From assembly GCA_018971945.1 (NCBI GenBank), contig JAGWZH010000015.1:1-45371 (forward strand): a stretch of DNA of 45,371 nucleotides. The letters are read 5' to 3'. Position 1 is the stretch's first letter, and the number at the start of each line of letters is the position of its first letter. A program made the position numbers and the translations under genes. This stretch comes from Alphaproteobacteria bacterium (GTDB taxonomy: Bacteria > Pseudomonadota > Alphaproteobacteria > Caulobacterales > Aquidulcibacteraceae). The notes beneath the pieces are model-generated. The model made no database searches. It was not told the DNA's origin and saw only the letters and a list, made by a program, of their open reading frames with translations. Below, in pieces: positions 17,257 to 25,501 of this stretch.

Positions 17257-17688
17257 ATGGTTCGGCGCATTTTGGCGTTTTTGTTCGCGGCGGCGGCGAT
17301 CACGGCGTTCGTGGCGGTTGTGGGGTCGCAGATCAATCTCGACGCGCTTGGGGTGGCGGTGACGCCGGCGGACCGGGCGGCGGCAGCGGCGTTGGACCTT
17401 GTGGGAGCCGCGCCGCTTTTGGCGCTCTTCATTGCGCCGGCCTTTCTGGTCACCGCGCTGATCGCGGGCTTTGCGCTGCGCCATCCGCTGTTTGGCCGGC
17501 TTGTTTTGTTTGCCTTGGCAGGCGCGGGGTCGGTCCTGCTCGTGCTCCATGTTTTGGGGGTTGTTTTCCCGATGCCCGCTCTGGCGGCGGCGCGGACGGT
17601 GGAAGGGGCGCAGCTCATGACCGCCGCGGGGGCTCTTGGAGGCCTCGTTTACGGGTTTTTAGGGCCTCGCGGCCGCCGGCATGCCTGA
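17257..17688 (+). CDS. Small membrane protein, unknown function
   Basis: 143 residues with about four hydrophobic helices: residues 4-24, a mid-protein pair around 47-75, 80-102, and 118-136. The ATG at 17257 has a good purine-rich Shine-Dalgarno (GGGAGGATT). I do not recognise a family. It is divergent from the dehydrogenase gene and 44 bp upstream of suhB, so the two may be cotranscribed. Confidence 0.7.
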   Translation: MVRRILAFLFAAAAITAFVAVVGSQINLDALGVAVTPADRAAAAALDLVGAAPLLALFIAPAFLVTALIAGFALRHPLFGRLVLFALAGAGSVLLVLHVLGVVFPMPALAAARTVEGAQLMTAAGALGGLVYGFLGPRGRRHA

Positions 17689-17732
17689 GCGCGCTTGCGG
17701 GGGCGGCGTGCGGCTGATAGCACGGCGCGCCC

Positions 17733-18521
17733 ATGCCGCACGCCTCCCCGGTCCTCAGCATCATGATCAACGCCGCCCGCAAGGCGGGACGCGCCCTCGC
17801 CCGAGATTTTGGGGAGGTGGAGAATCTGCAGGTTTCCAAAAAGGGACCTTCGGATTTCGTGACCGCGGCGGACCTGCGGGCGGAGAAGATCCTCTTCGAA
17901 GAACTCTCCAAAGCGAGGCCAGGCTATGGCTTTCTGATGGAGGAGCGCGGGGCGGTCGAAGGGTCGGACAAGACCCACCGTTTCATTGTTGACCCTTTGG
18001 ACGGCACCACCAATTTCATGCACGGGCTGCCGCACTTCGCCATCTCGATTGCGCTTGAGCGGGAGGGAGAGCTTGCGGCCGGAGTGATCTATGATGTGGC
18101 CAAGGATGAATTGTTCCATGCCGAACGGGGCGCGGGCGCGTTTTTGAAGGACCGGCGGCTGCGGGTCGCCGCGCGAACAGATCTTGGCGGCGCGCTGATC
18201 GCCACCGGTATGCCGTTCCGGGGGAAGAGCGGTCAAGAACGTTTCTTGAAGGAGCTTGAGCGCGTCATGGCGGCGACAGCGGGCGTGCGACGCTTCGGCT
18301 CGGCCGCGCTGGACCTCGCCTATGTCGCCGCGGGCCGCTTTGACGCCTTCTGGGAGCGGGATCTCGCGGCGTGGGACATCGCCGCGGGCGCCGTCATTGT
18401 TAGGGAGGCCGGGGGCTTCGCACGAGAGGTTGACGGGGGTGATTTCATGAAAACCGGCTCCATCATCGCGGGTAATGAACGCATGATCGCGCTTTTGGGC
18501 AAAACGCTCGCGACAGTGTGA
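17733..18521 (+). CDS. suhB: Inositol-1-monophosphatase family protein (SuhB-like)
   Basis: 262 residues of the Li+-sensitive, Mg2+-dependent inositol monophosphatase family. The metal-ligand motifs are present: FLMEERG with Glu (about residue 71), the signature VDPLDGTTNFMHGLP (about 88-102), and the C-terminal WERDLAAWDIAAGAVIVREAGG. Bacterial SuhB hydrolyses inositol phosphate and in E. coli also takes part in rRNA antitermination complexes; which role applies here is not readable. Genomic neighbours give no pathway. Confidence 0.93.
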   Translation: MPHASPVLSIMINAARKAGRALARDFGEVENLQVSKKGPSDFVTAADLRAEKILFEELSKARPGYGFLMEERGAVEGSDKTHRFIVDPLDGTTNFMHGLPHFAISIALEREGELAAGVIYDVAKDELFHAERGAGAFLKDRRLRVAARTDLGGALIATGMPFRGKSGQERFLKELERVMAATAGVRRFGSAALDLAYVAAGRFDAFWERDLAAWDIAAGAVIVREAGGFAREVDGGDFMKTGSIIAGNERMIALLGKTLATV

Positions 18522-18613
18522 GCTTGGCAGGCGCAGCGGTTCGGGCCACGTTCCTTATCGGCTGAAGCAGGTGTCTGGATCCGCGCAGCGCTTTGGTTGG
18601 GAGAAGTGTCTGC

Positions 18614-20002
18614 ATGACCAGCCCCGATCCTGGGCCCTCGAGACCTGAACCTCTCGCTGGCCTGCGCCTTGCCGCCTTCGCGTTGCCGGGAGCGCCCCTG
18701 TTGGCGTTGTCGGTGCCGCCAATCGTGTTTCTTCCGCCCTACTATATCCAGCATCTGGGCCTCGAAGCTGCGCTCGTGGGCGCTCTGTTCCTTGCAGCGC
18801 GGGCTTTCGATGTTGTGCTCAATCCGACGATCGGGGGACTGCAGGATCGGACGCGGACGGTTTTCGGAAGACGGAAAACATGGCTTCTGGCCGCCACTCC
18901 CGTTGTCATGTTCGCGGTGTGGCTCGCCTTTATTGGGCTGCCGCCGGAGGCGGGGGCGATCCTGGCGGGATTTGCGATCCTGTCGCTCTATTCCAGTTTC
19001 GCTTGCGCGATGATCGCGCATCTTGGTTGGGCGGGCGAACTGGAACCGGACTATAACGCCCGGACCAGGGTGCTCGGCGCGGTACAGCTGGCCTCACAGC
19101 TCGGGCAGGTCTTCATCATGGCGCTGCCGGCCCTGGTGGAGTTGTTCGGCCTCGGGGACTTCGCCGACGGCGTCCATGTTATGGGCTGGACGATCATCTT
19201 GGCGCTGCCAGCGTGCGTCGGGATCTGCCTCTTTATGACGCCGGAGCGGGCGGCGCCGCCGGCGAGCGCGCGGCTTGGGTTCGCCGCAGCGATGCAAGCC
19301 CTTGCGGAAAACAGGCCTCTGCGGCGGATCCTGATACCTGATTTTCTTTTGGGGGTGACCCAGGGCACCGCAGGGGCGCTGTTCATTCTCTATGGCTCCC
19401 ACGTTGCGGAGCTTTCCAATCCGGCCGCGTTCCTGCTGGTTTATTTCGCCGCGGGCCTTTTTGGCGCCCCCCTCTTCACATGGCTCGGGCGACGCTATGG
19501 CAAACACAGGGCGCTCGCCTGGGCGTGTCTTTGGTGGGGAGCGGCTTTGGGGATCGTGCCTTTGGCGCCGCCGGGAAACAGCCTCATCACGGCCATCACC
19601 ATGGCGGTTGCGGGGGCGCCGGCGGTGGCGGGGACCATGCTGTTGCGATCAATGATGGCGGACGTGGCAGACGAAGATGAGCTCCGCACGGGCCAACAGA
19701 GGTCTGGCTTGTTTTTCGGCCTTCTCCTGACCACAAGCAAATTGGGGCTCGCAATGGGGCCGGCGAGCCTCATCGTTCTGTCTTGGTTTGGGTTTTCAGG
19801 GGAGGAAGGAGCGCAGAACAGCGAGACGGCGCTCATGGCGTTGACGGCGATGTTCTCCGCTGTGCCGATGCTGATCAATTTCGGCACAGCATTGTCTTTG
19901 CGGAACTATCCGCTCGACGCGGCGCGTCAGAAAGAGCTGAGGGCGGCGATCGAGGCGCGGAACGCCGCGACGGCTAAGAAAGACGCTCAGGCGGCCTCCT
20001 GA
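18614..20002 (+). CDS. MFS transporter, GPH sugar:cation symporter family
   Basis: A 462-residue 12-helix transporter. The glycoside-pentoside-hexuronide family features are visible: LAARAFDVVLNPTIGGLQDR and RTVFGRRKTWLLAATP in the loop between helices 2 and 3, a mid-protein cytoplasmic loop with RAAPPASARLGF, and DVADEDELRTGQQRSGLFFG in the second half. Members move sugars or sugar-like solutes with Na+ or H+. The start at ATG 18614 is chosen for GGGAGAAG about 8 nt upstream; a TTG at 18593 would be a weaker choice. Its 3' end overlaps the convergent WecG-like gene by 16 bp. Confidence 0.9.
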   Translation: MTSPDPGPSRPEPLAGLRLAAFALPGAPLLALSVPPIVFLPPYYIQHLGLEAALVGALFLAARAFDVVLNPTIGGLQDRTRTVFGRRKTWLLAATPVVMFAVWLAFIGLPPEAGAILAGFAILSLYSSFACAMIAHLGWAGELEPDYNARTRVLGAVQLASQLGQVFIMALPALVELFGLGDFADGVHVMGWTIILALPACVGICLFMTPERAAPPASARLGFAAAMQALAENRPLRRILIPDFLLGVTQGTAGALFILYGSHVAELSNPAAFLLVYFAAGLFGAPLFTWLGRRYGKHRALAWACLWWGAALGIVPLAPPGNSLITAITMAVAGAPAVAGTMLLRSMMADVADEDELRTGQQRSGLFFGLLLTTSKLGLAMGPASLIVLSWFGFSGEEGAQNSETALMALTAMFSAVPMLINFGTALSLRNYPLDAARQKELRAAIEARNAATAKKDAQAAS

Positions 20003-20733
20003 CGCCAGCGACCCCAGATTGCGAGGATCTTGGGGCCCTCAATCAGGTAGCGTCGGGCGAGCCGGCGCGGCTCCGACAAAAGACGATGCAGCCATTCGAG
20101 GCGCGCAGCCTGCATCCATGAAGGGGCGCGCCTGATCCGGCCCACGAGAAACTCAAGGGAGGCGCCGACGCAAAGGCCCACGCCCACGGCGTCGCCGCGC
20201 TCCGCCGCCGCCTTGGCCAGCATTTCCTGCTGCGGAGAGCCGACGCAGATGAAAACAAAGGGTGCAGGGTGGGCTGCGATGAAGGCGGCCGCCTCCGCCA
20301 AGGCTTCGGGATTGTTGATCAAGCCCAAAGGGGGAGCATGCCAATAGATGGTTTGCAGCCCATAGCGGCGCTTCAGGGCCTCGATCAGGGTCTGGTCGCC
20401 GCCGATGACGGTGAGGGGGGTCTCAGGGCGGATCGCGGCCTCGAAGAGATCGGCGGTCAAATCCGAGCCTGCCGTCACAGGGAGCGCGAGGCCGGAGGCT
20501 TTCGCCAAAAGCTCCAAAATCCGACTGTCATTGAGACGGAGCCAGGCCGCGGCGTAAAGCGGTTTGCGGGCGGCAAGGTCTTCGTGAAGCATCACGATGT
20601 GGGCGACATTGGGGGTCGCGACATACACGAAAGGGGCAAGATTTTCGCTTCGGGCGACTACGGCGGCCAAGGCTTCAGGCCTGGTCAACGGCGAGAAATC
20701 CACGTTGAGAAAAGGGCGCGCGGCGTGGTCCAT
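19987..20733 (-). CDS. WecG/TagA/CpsF family glycosyltransferase (GT26)
   Basis: 248 residues matching the GT26 family, which transfers N-acetylmannosamine or related sugars to lipid-linked precursors of cell-surface glycans. Visible family segments are VYVATPNVAHIVM, LYAAAWLRLNDSRI (D-x-R region), TAGSDLTADLFEA, VIGGDQTLIEALKRRYG, and FVFICVGSPQQEMLAKA with the conserved G-x-P-x-Q-E. It lies 9 bp downstream of mnmC on the same strand and could be cotranscribed with it. The O-antigen-ligase-like and GT9 genes elsewhere in the window could belong to the same surface-glycan physiology, but they are not linked in an operon. Confidence 0.9.
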   Translation of the reverse strand: MDHAARPFLNVDFSPLTRPEALAAVVARSENLAPFVYVATPNVAHIVMLHEDLAARKPLYAAAWLRLNDSRILELLAKASGLALPVTAGSDLTADLFEAAIRPETPLTVIGGDQTLIEALKRRYGLQTIYWHAPPLGLINNPEALAEAAAFIAAHPAPFVFICVGSPQQEMLAKAAAERGDAVGVGLCVGASLEFLVGRIRRAPSWMQAARLEWLHRLLSEPRRLARRYLIEGPKILAIWGRWRQEAA

Positions 20734-20742
20734 GAAGGCATT

Positions 20743-22566
20743 CTAATCGGGAAGTGTTTCTCCCCGCTTGAGAGCGCGCAGCAGAAATCGCGCTGGATCC
20801 AGGGCTGCGCGTTGGCCGACAAGCAGCGGATCGGGTTCGGCGCAAAGGCGGCTGGCGACACTATCGGCCAAAAGCGGCGCGAGCGTCAGGCCCCTTGCTC
20901 CCAAGCCGCCCAGGATCCACAATCCCTTGAGGCGAGGACCTTTTTTGTCCGTCCGCCGCCAGCTTGGAAGATCGGGCGCTTCGCCCAGGATCGGCAGTCG
21001 GTCAGGGGTCGTGGCGCGAACGGCGGCGCGGGATTGAAGTCTTTCCCGGTCGATGGCCGCGGCGAGGTCGGCTGACAAAGCCTCCAGACGAGCGAGGTTT
21101 TCGACGCGGGCCTCCGGTCTGGTTTCCGCTTCAAGCCGATCGGTGGAGGCGAAAGTCGCGCCGAAGACCAGGCCTTCGCCGCAGGGGCCGACATAGCCGT
21201 CATGGGCGAGGGCTTCGGCGACGTTAGGAGAGGCGCCAAACTCGATCTGGCCGGCGGACAGCGCAACCGGGAGCCAATGTGTTTGAGCAAAGCCTCTGAG
21301 GGCGGCCCCGGCTGCGACCACCACGGCCTGCGCCTCCCCCAGCACAACCCCGCCCTCGCCTTCAAGCCGCCACCCAGCCTCGATTGGGACGAGGGATCGG
21401 ACAGGGGCGCCGAGGCGGATGTCGAGGCCCTGGGTCATGGCCGCGATGGCGGCTTTCGGGTTGAGCATCCCAGCCTGGGCGTGGAACAAGGCCCCTCCCT
21501 CGCCGGCGCGCAGATGTTCTTCCGGCCATGGCGGATTGGCGAGCAGGTCGGCGAAGGCTCTCGCGACACGGTCGGCGTCGGGGCGTTGGCGAACGCCGCA
21601 GGGGTTCCATGCCTTTGGCGCCGTCTGTCGATAATGTTCGAGGGCGAAAAGATAGGCGGCTTTGAGAAAAGCGGCGCCTGGAGACAAGCCGCGGTCAAGC
21701 CGAGGCATGACCAGGCCAGCGGGATTGCCGCTCGCCGCATCGGCCAGGGCCTCGCCGGCTGACCAGAGGCTGACGGCGGCGCCGCGTCGCGATAAAGCAT
21801 GGGCTGCGCACGCGCCGGCGACGCCGCCGCCGATGACGGCGACGGCGGGAGCCGGCGGATCGGCAGCGGGTTCGCCGGGATTGGCGGCGATCAGCTGGTG
21901 GCGCTTCGCGCCGAAGCCCGGGGCTTTGAAGACGCGGAAGCCAGCCTGCTCCAGACCTCTTCGGACCGTGCTTGAAACGGAATAGGTGGCGGCCCGCGCG
22001 CCCGGTGCGGAGAGCGCTTTCACGCGCGCCAGAATCGTTTCGGTCCACATCGCAGGATTTCGCGCGGGGGCGAAACCGTCCAAAAACCAAGCGTCAAAAG
22101 GATGATCCAGGGCTTGGAGGGCGGCTTCGACGTCCTCATGGATAATTGTGAGGACGAAGCCGTCTTCAGCCCAAGCGAATCGTTGCGCCCCGAAAGCGCG
22201 GACCGGCCAGCGCTGGAGAAGGCGTTCGGCGAGGTCTGCGACGTCGAGGAAAGGCGCAAGGGCGCGTTCGGCTTCACGCCTGGACAGGGGGAAGCCCTCA
22301 ATGGAGACGATGTGTAACGTCATGCCGGGGCTGCGGGTCCGGCGCCACAGGTCCCAGGCGGCGAGACAATTGAGACCGGCGCCAAAGCCGAGTTCGCCGA
22401 TGGCGAAACGGCGACGCCCCCGCCAGCGGTCGGGCAGGCCGCACCCATTCAAAAAGACGTGGCGCGCTTCGGCCAATCCTCCGTCGCGGGAGGCGTAAAC
22501 ATCTCCAAACATGGTGGAGCGTATGGCCCCGTCATCGCCCCATGCGATCGCCGCAGCGGGAGGCAT
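20743..22566 (-). CDS. mnmC: Bifunctional tRNA 5-methylaminomethyl-2-thiouridine biosynthesis protein MnmC
   Basis: Final two steps of mnm5s2U34 synthesis in tRNA. The N-terminal methyltransferase (MnmD) domain, about residues 1-230, has FAIGELGFGAGLNCLAAWDL (SAM loop) and WFLDGFAPARNPAMW. The C-terminal FAD-dependent oxidoreductase domain starts with the dinucleotide-binding VAVIGGGVAGACAAHALSR near residue 245 and continues to LGGLGARGLTLAPLLAD at the end. The total of 607 residues is normal for a fused MnmC. I chose the ATG at 22566 (MPPAAAIAWGDDG); a GTG 8 codons upstream is possible. Longer extensions run across a terminator and the antisense of low-complexity sequence and are rejected. 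Confidence 0.93.
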   Translation of the reverse strand: MPPAAAIAWGDDGAIRSTMFGDVYASRDGGLAEARHVFLNGCGLPDRWRGRRRFAIGELGFGAGLNCLAAWDLWRRTRSPGMTLHIVSIEGFPLSRREAERALAPFLDVADLAERLLQRWPVRAFGAQRFAWAEDGFVLTIIHEDVEAALQALDHPFDAWFLDGFAPARNPAMWTETILARVKALSAPGARAATYSVSSTVRRGLEQAGFRVFKAPGFGAKRHQLIAANPGEPAADPPAPAVAVIGGGVAGACAAHALSRRGAAVSLWSAGEALADAASGNPAGLVMPRLDRGLSPGAAFLKAAYLFALEHYRQTAPKAWNPCGVRQRPDADRVARAFADLLANPPWPEEHLRAGEGGALFHAQAGMLNPKAAIAAMTQGLDIRLGAPVRSLVPIEAGWRLEGEGGVVLGEAQAVVVAAGAALRGFAQTHWLPVALSAGQIEFGASPNVAEALAHDGYVGPCGEGLVFGATFASTDRLEAETRPEARVENLARLEALSADLAAAIDRERLQSRAAVRATTPDRLPILGEAPDLPSWRRTDKKGPRLKGLWILGGLGARGLTLAPLLADSVASRLCAEPDPLLVGQRAALDPARFLLRALKRGETLPD

Positions 22567-22603
22567 GCGAGAGGGAGAATCGGCGTTCACAGCGCTGCAA
22601 ACG

Positions 22604-22635
22604 AAAAGCGGGTCGTCCCGCAAAGGACGACCCGC
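22604..22635 (-). terminator. Rho-independent terminator of the Ala-rich lipoprotein gene
   Basis: An 11-bp perfect stem GCGGGTCGTCC (22608-22618) with GGACGACCCGC (22625-22635), 6-nt loop, followed on the minus strand by TTTT (22604-22607). It sits 31 bp past the lipoprotein stop codon and separates that short transcript from mnmC. Confidence 0.88.
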
Positions 22636-22666
22636 ATCATTTCGAACCCCGTTAAGGGGCTCAAAA

Positions 22667-22957
22667 TTACTTGGTGGCCGGAGCCGGGGCCGGAGCCGGA
22701 GCCGGAGCGGCGGCAGCGGCGGCAGCGTCGGTCGCAGCGCCAGCAACGGCGGCGGCGGCGTCGCCGGTGGCGGCGGCAGCTTCGCCGGTGGCTTCAGCGG
22801 CGGCTTCCACCGCAGCGCCAGCAGCTTCAACAGCATCGCCAGCTTCTTCAGCAGCGGCTTCCGCTTCCGGAGCAGCAGTCTCGGTGGTGCAGGCGGCGGC
22901 GGTGAAGGCGAACGCCGCGGCGACGCCGGCGGCCAAAGCGAGTTTCATCTTGGTCAT
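22667..22957 (-). CDS. Small Ala/Glu/Pro-rich lipoprotein
   Basis: 96 residues. A short basic start (MTKMK), a hydrophobic segment (LALAAGVAAAFAFTAAAC) ending in a Cys that fits a lipoprotein signal, then acidic Ala repeats (EAEAAAEEAGDAVEAAG and similar) and a terminal run of Ala-Pro pairs. AGGGG about 10 nt before the ATG at 22957 supports the start. It has its own terminator, so it is probably a monocistronic, possibly abundant envelope peptide. The Ala-rich amphipathic repeat could form a long helix as in Lpp-like or late-embryogenesis-like proteins; this is a guess from composition only. No family recognised. Confidence 0.72.
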   Translation of the reverse strand: MTKMKLALAAGVAAAFAFTAAACTTETAAPEAEAAAEEAGDAVEAAGAAVEAAAEATGEAAAATGDAAAAVAGAATDAAAAAAAPAPAPAPAPATK

Positions 22958-23141
22958 TGGTCAATACCCCTGGTCCTGCGTTGAACACACAACGCTTGAG
23001 GGTGTGTAGACAACGAATAACCATGCGCGCAAGCCATCAAAGCCGCACAAACACATGCATTTTTGCATAGCGATCGTGGCATGCTCACAAGACTAAGAGG
23101 TTTTTATGGAAAGACGGCAACATAACAAGGCTGTGCTGGGA

Positions 23142-24008
23142 TTACCCCACGCCCGCCGCGTTCAGGGCCTCCTCTAATTGCGCGAAGCTCGGTTGGATCG
23201 AGGACGGCACTTGGCCGCGGCCGATCTCCACCGACACCTGGGCCGCATTGCCATGCAGATGGGCGACGAGCACGTCTTTGATGATCTTGTAGAATTGGCC
23301 TTCTTCCTCGACCACGCTTTTGAGGCGCGCCGCCATTGGGCCGACGATGCAATACGCCAAGAACACGCCCAGGAAAGTGCCGACCAGCGCTTTGCCGATC
23401 ATCAGACCGAGCACTTCAGGGGGCTCATTGATCGCGCCCATTGTTTTGATGATGCCCAAAACGGCGGCCACAATGCCCAGCGCAGGGAGGCCATCGGCGG
23501 TGTTTTGCAACGCGTGGGCGGGCTTCAACGCCTCGTGGTGGTGCTTTTCCAGCTGTTTATCCATCGCGTCCTCGACCTGATAGGGATCGTCGAGGTTCAT
23601 GGTCGTCATGCGCAGCGTGTCGCAGATGAAAGCGGTGGCGAAGTGGTCCTTGAGAATCTTTGGGTATTTTTGAAAGATGTTTGATTCTTCAGGTCTTTCA
23701 ACGTGGGCCTCAATGGCGACCATGCCTTTGGTCTTCATCAGCTTGGTTAGCTGAAAGAGCAAGGACAATAGGTCCTGATAGTCGTCGCGCTTCCATTTCG
23801 CGCCGGAGGCGACTTTCCCAAAGCCGCCCAAAAGCGCTTTGAGCGTCGCTGCGTCGTTGGAAACGATCAAGGCGCCCACCGCCGCGCCGCCGATCATCAT
23901 CATTTCAAAGGGCAAGGCCTTGAGGATCACTTCGAAATGGCCGCCCGACAGCATAAAGCCGCCGAAGACCATCCCGAACACGACAAGCAGCCCCACACCC
24001 AAGAACAT
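23142..24008 (-). CDS. motA: Flagellar motor stator protein MotA
   Basis: The proton-channel stator subunit that, with MotB, couples ion flow to flagellar rotation. The 288-residue product is the normal length for the longer MotA class. It has two N-terminal membrane helices (about 1-22 and 32-50), the large cytoplasmic loop carrying charged residues (FQLTKLMKTKGMVAIEAHVE, RPEESNIFQKYP), then two helices with the conserved Pro/Gly (DGLPALGIVAAVLGIIKTMG and GTFLGVFLAYCIVGPMA). No motB is adjacent, as is common in Caulobacter relatives. It implies a motile or dimorphic organism. Confidence 0.95.
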   Translation of the reverse strand: MFLGVGLLVVFGMVFGGFMLSGGHFEVILKALPFEMMMIGGAAVGALIVSNDAATLKALLGGFGKVASGAKWKRDDYQDLLSLLFQLTKLMKTKGMVAIEAHVERPEESNIFQKYPKILKDHFATAFICDTLRMTTMNLDDPYQVEDAMDKQLEKHHHEALKPAHALQNTADGLPALGIVAAVLGIIKTMGAINEPPEVLGLMIGKALVGTFLGVFLAYCIVGPMAARLKSVVEEEGQFYKIIKDVLVAHLHGNAAQVSVEIGRGQVPSSIQPSFAQLEEALNAAGVG

Positions 24009-24290
24009 CGTTGGTCGTCCATAGTCTTTTTACGTTGCGGCGGGTTCTAAACCAGCTGCGCTTAACGCGCGGTTCCCAAGACGGCGTTGCGTGACTGCTC
24101 AGTGGGTGCGGGTCCGCATGCGTTGGGAACTTGGGGGACTGGACTGCGCCCCAGACCGCGCGCGACTGAGACCGCGCGCGCTTTAAACGCTTGGCCCCAT
24201 CGAGCGGGCGACAGGGATAGACGCTCCTCGCTTGCCGTAGCGTCAATGGGACGGGGCCGGATTGCGTGCGCCATTGGCACGGACCAGACA

Positions 24291-24360
24291 CACTGGGGGC
24301 TTGACACTGGGGGCTTGACACTGGGGGCTTGACACTGGGGGCTTGACACTGGGGGCTTGC
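24291..24360. repeat. Minisatellite array 1: 14-bp unit, 5 copies
   Basis: Five head-to-tail copies of CACTGGGGGCTTGA, perfect except the final base of the fifth copy (C for A). Each unit carries a G5 run followed by CTTGA. It abuts the end of the transposase relic. No spacers, so it is not a CRISPR. The 14-bp length is not a multiple of three, which argues against a coding repeat. Confidence 0.95.
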
Positions 24361-24603
24361 GTCTCGGCGGGCGAAGGGCGCTCTGGACGGCGCCTTGTTG
24401 CTCGCCGGCCGCCCGCGGCGATCATCCGCCATCGTCTGCGGCCCGCCTGCGTCGCGCGCATTATGGGACCAGCGAAAATGGCGTGCGCTCATCCCCAGCG
24501 CCTCAGCCGCCGCCAAACGGTTCATCCCGCCCCGCCGAACCCGCTCCAAAGGATCCGCCAACCGCGCCCACTGGTCCTCCGCCGCCCTCCCAATTTCCCC
24601 GGA
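24357..24603 (-). pseudogene. Decayed transposase N-terminal (HTH) fragment
   Basis: Minus-strand frame from 24603 reads SGEIGRAAEDQWARLADPLE, then RVRRGGMNRLAAAEALGMSA and RHFRW, ending near RRGRPASNKAPSR. This is the helix-turn-helix plus RGRP-SN linker pattern at the N-terminus of ISNCY/IS481-like integrase-fold transposases. An in-frame stop lies just upstream at 24604-24606, and the frame runs into the 14-bp array after about 80 residues, so the catalytic domain is missing. No terminal inverted repeats were found by eye. The family assignment is from pattern recall, without a search. Confidence 0.45.
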
Positions 24604-24745
24604 TCAAACGGGAGAAATCGCGCGTTACGGGACCCCGGACAAATCGAGCGCCGCCGAGACGAGGCGCTGGGTTGGCTTCAGGACGAATTGATTTCGGAGT
24701 ATTGTCGCGGGCGTTTGCTGATTTTTCTTGTCGATGAGGCTCTCC

Positions 24746-25159
24746 ATGGTTCGCGCGTTCGCCGCCATCATGCTCTGCGCCCTTTTGTGGGAGGCTGCGG
24801 AGGCGCAGAGGCCCGACCCCGCGTGCTTAAGGCCGACGGCGCCGTCGATCCCAGACCGGGCCTCGCTGGGAATGACGTTAGAGCAGTTGGTGGCGATCAA
24901 CGACCAGAGGGACGCTTATGTTGCGGCGGCGGACGCGTATCGGTTGTGCCTCGACCTCGACATCGGGCGGCGGCAAGAGGCCATGGTCAGCGGGAACGCG
25001 CCGGCCGATCCGATGCTGCAGGTTCGCGCCGAGGAGCATAACGAGGTCAGCGCCGAACGGGCGGAAATGATGGGCCGGTTCGTGCTGATGTGCCTGTCGT
25101 GGGAAAACATCAACCAGACTTCTTATTCCCGCGGATGCTACCTGGACGCCGAGGATTGA
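24746..25159 (+). CDS. Small secreted protein, unknown function
   Basis: 137 residues from the ATG at 24746 (GAGG 8 nt upstream); an in-frame ATG at 24734 is also possible. The N-terminus is a Sec-type signal (MVRAFAAIMLCALLWEAAEA) with a probable cleavage after AEA. The mature part has five Cys (ACL, LCL, LMCLSWEN, RGCYLD), suggesting disulphides. The hydrophilic middle (QRDAYVAAADAYRLCLDLD) looks helical. No family recognised. It sits between two minisatellites in an accessory patch; codon use is ordinary for the window. Confidence 0.6.
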   Translation: MVRAFAAIMLCALLWEAAEAQRPDPACLRPTAPSIPDRASLGMTLEQLVAINDQRDAYVAAADAYRLCLDLDIGRRQEAMVSGNAPADPMLQVRAEEHNEVSAERAEMMGRFVLMCLSWENINQTSYSRGCYLDAED

Positions 25160-25284
25160 GGTTCCGCGGAGAAGCTTGAGGCGACCCGCTCTCTGTTGAG
25201 GCTCCTGCTTGAAGGACAATCGTGAGGGCCCTTAAAGACAATTTCGAAGAGGCGGGGACCGGCTTTCGCAGCCAAAATGCTCTT

Positions 25285-25455
25285 GGGGACCTTTGTTCGC
25301 GGGGAGCCGCTTTCTTGGTGAGCCACGTTTTGGGTGAGCCACGTTTTGGGGGAGAAGCGTTTTGGGGGGACTTCATTCTTGGGGACTTGATTCTCGGGGA
25401 CTTGATTCTCGGGGACTTGATTCTCGGGGACTTGATTCTCGGGGACTTGATTCTC
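25285..25455. repeat. Minisatellite array 2: 15-bp unit, 5 perfect plus about 6 degenerate copies
   Basis: Perfect core at 25381-25455: five copies of GGGGACTTGATTCTC. To the left (25285-25380) about six diverged 15-17-bp units with the same G-run start, including GGGGAGCCGCTTTCTT, two near-copies of GGTGAGCCACGTTTT, GGGGGAGAAGCGTTTT and GGGGGGACTTCATTCTT. This is a gradient from degenerate to perfect, as in an array that expands at one end. It ends 46 bp before the MFS start codon and fills most of the 342-bp gap 25160-25501, in which I see no gene. Confidence 0.95.
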
Positions 25456-25501
25456 GGGGACTGGCGCGGCCTGTCTTCGGCTCCCATACTCGCGGCCAAT
25501 C

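Larger units (their letters stand above)
24009..24745. other. Accessory intergenic stretch between motA and the secreted small protein
   Basis: About 740 bp with no intact gene. From the motA side it holds unremarkable GC-rich sequence (24009-24290), then a 14-bp minisatellite (24291-24360), then a decayed transposase fragment on the minus strand (24357-24603), then about 140 bp leading to the next gene. The open frames across the first part are low-complexity and frame-independent of any recognisable protein. The mixture of repeat and relic suggests a tolerant insertion site. Confidence 0.6.

Noticed and set aside
22567-22836. N-terminal extension of mnmC
   Set aside because: Runs through a terminator and the antisense of the Ala-rich lipoprotein; the extension is Pro/Leu low complexity with no similarity to MnmC.
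24291-24360. Possible CRISPR array
   Set aside because: Units are directly head to tail with no spacers and are only 14 bp; no cas genes are nearby.
25222-25499. Pentapeptide-repeat-like protein read through the 15-bp array (GDLIL or PENQV repeats)
   Set aside because: The unit length of 15 keeps all six frames open, giving a pentapeptide pattern on both strands; the flanking reading frames show no start signal or family, so the repeat explains the ORF and not the reverse.
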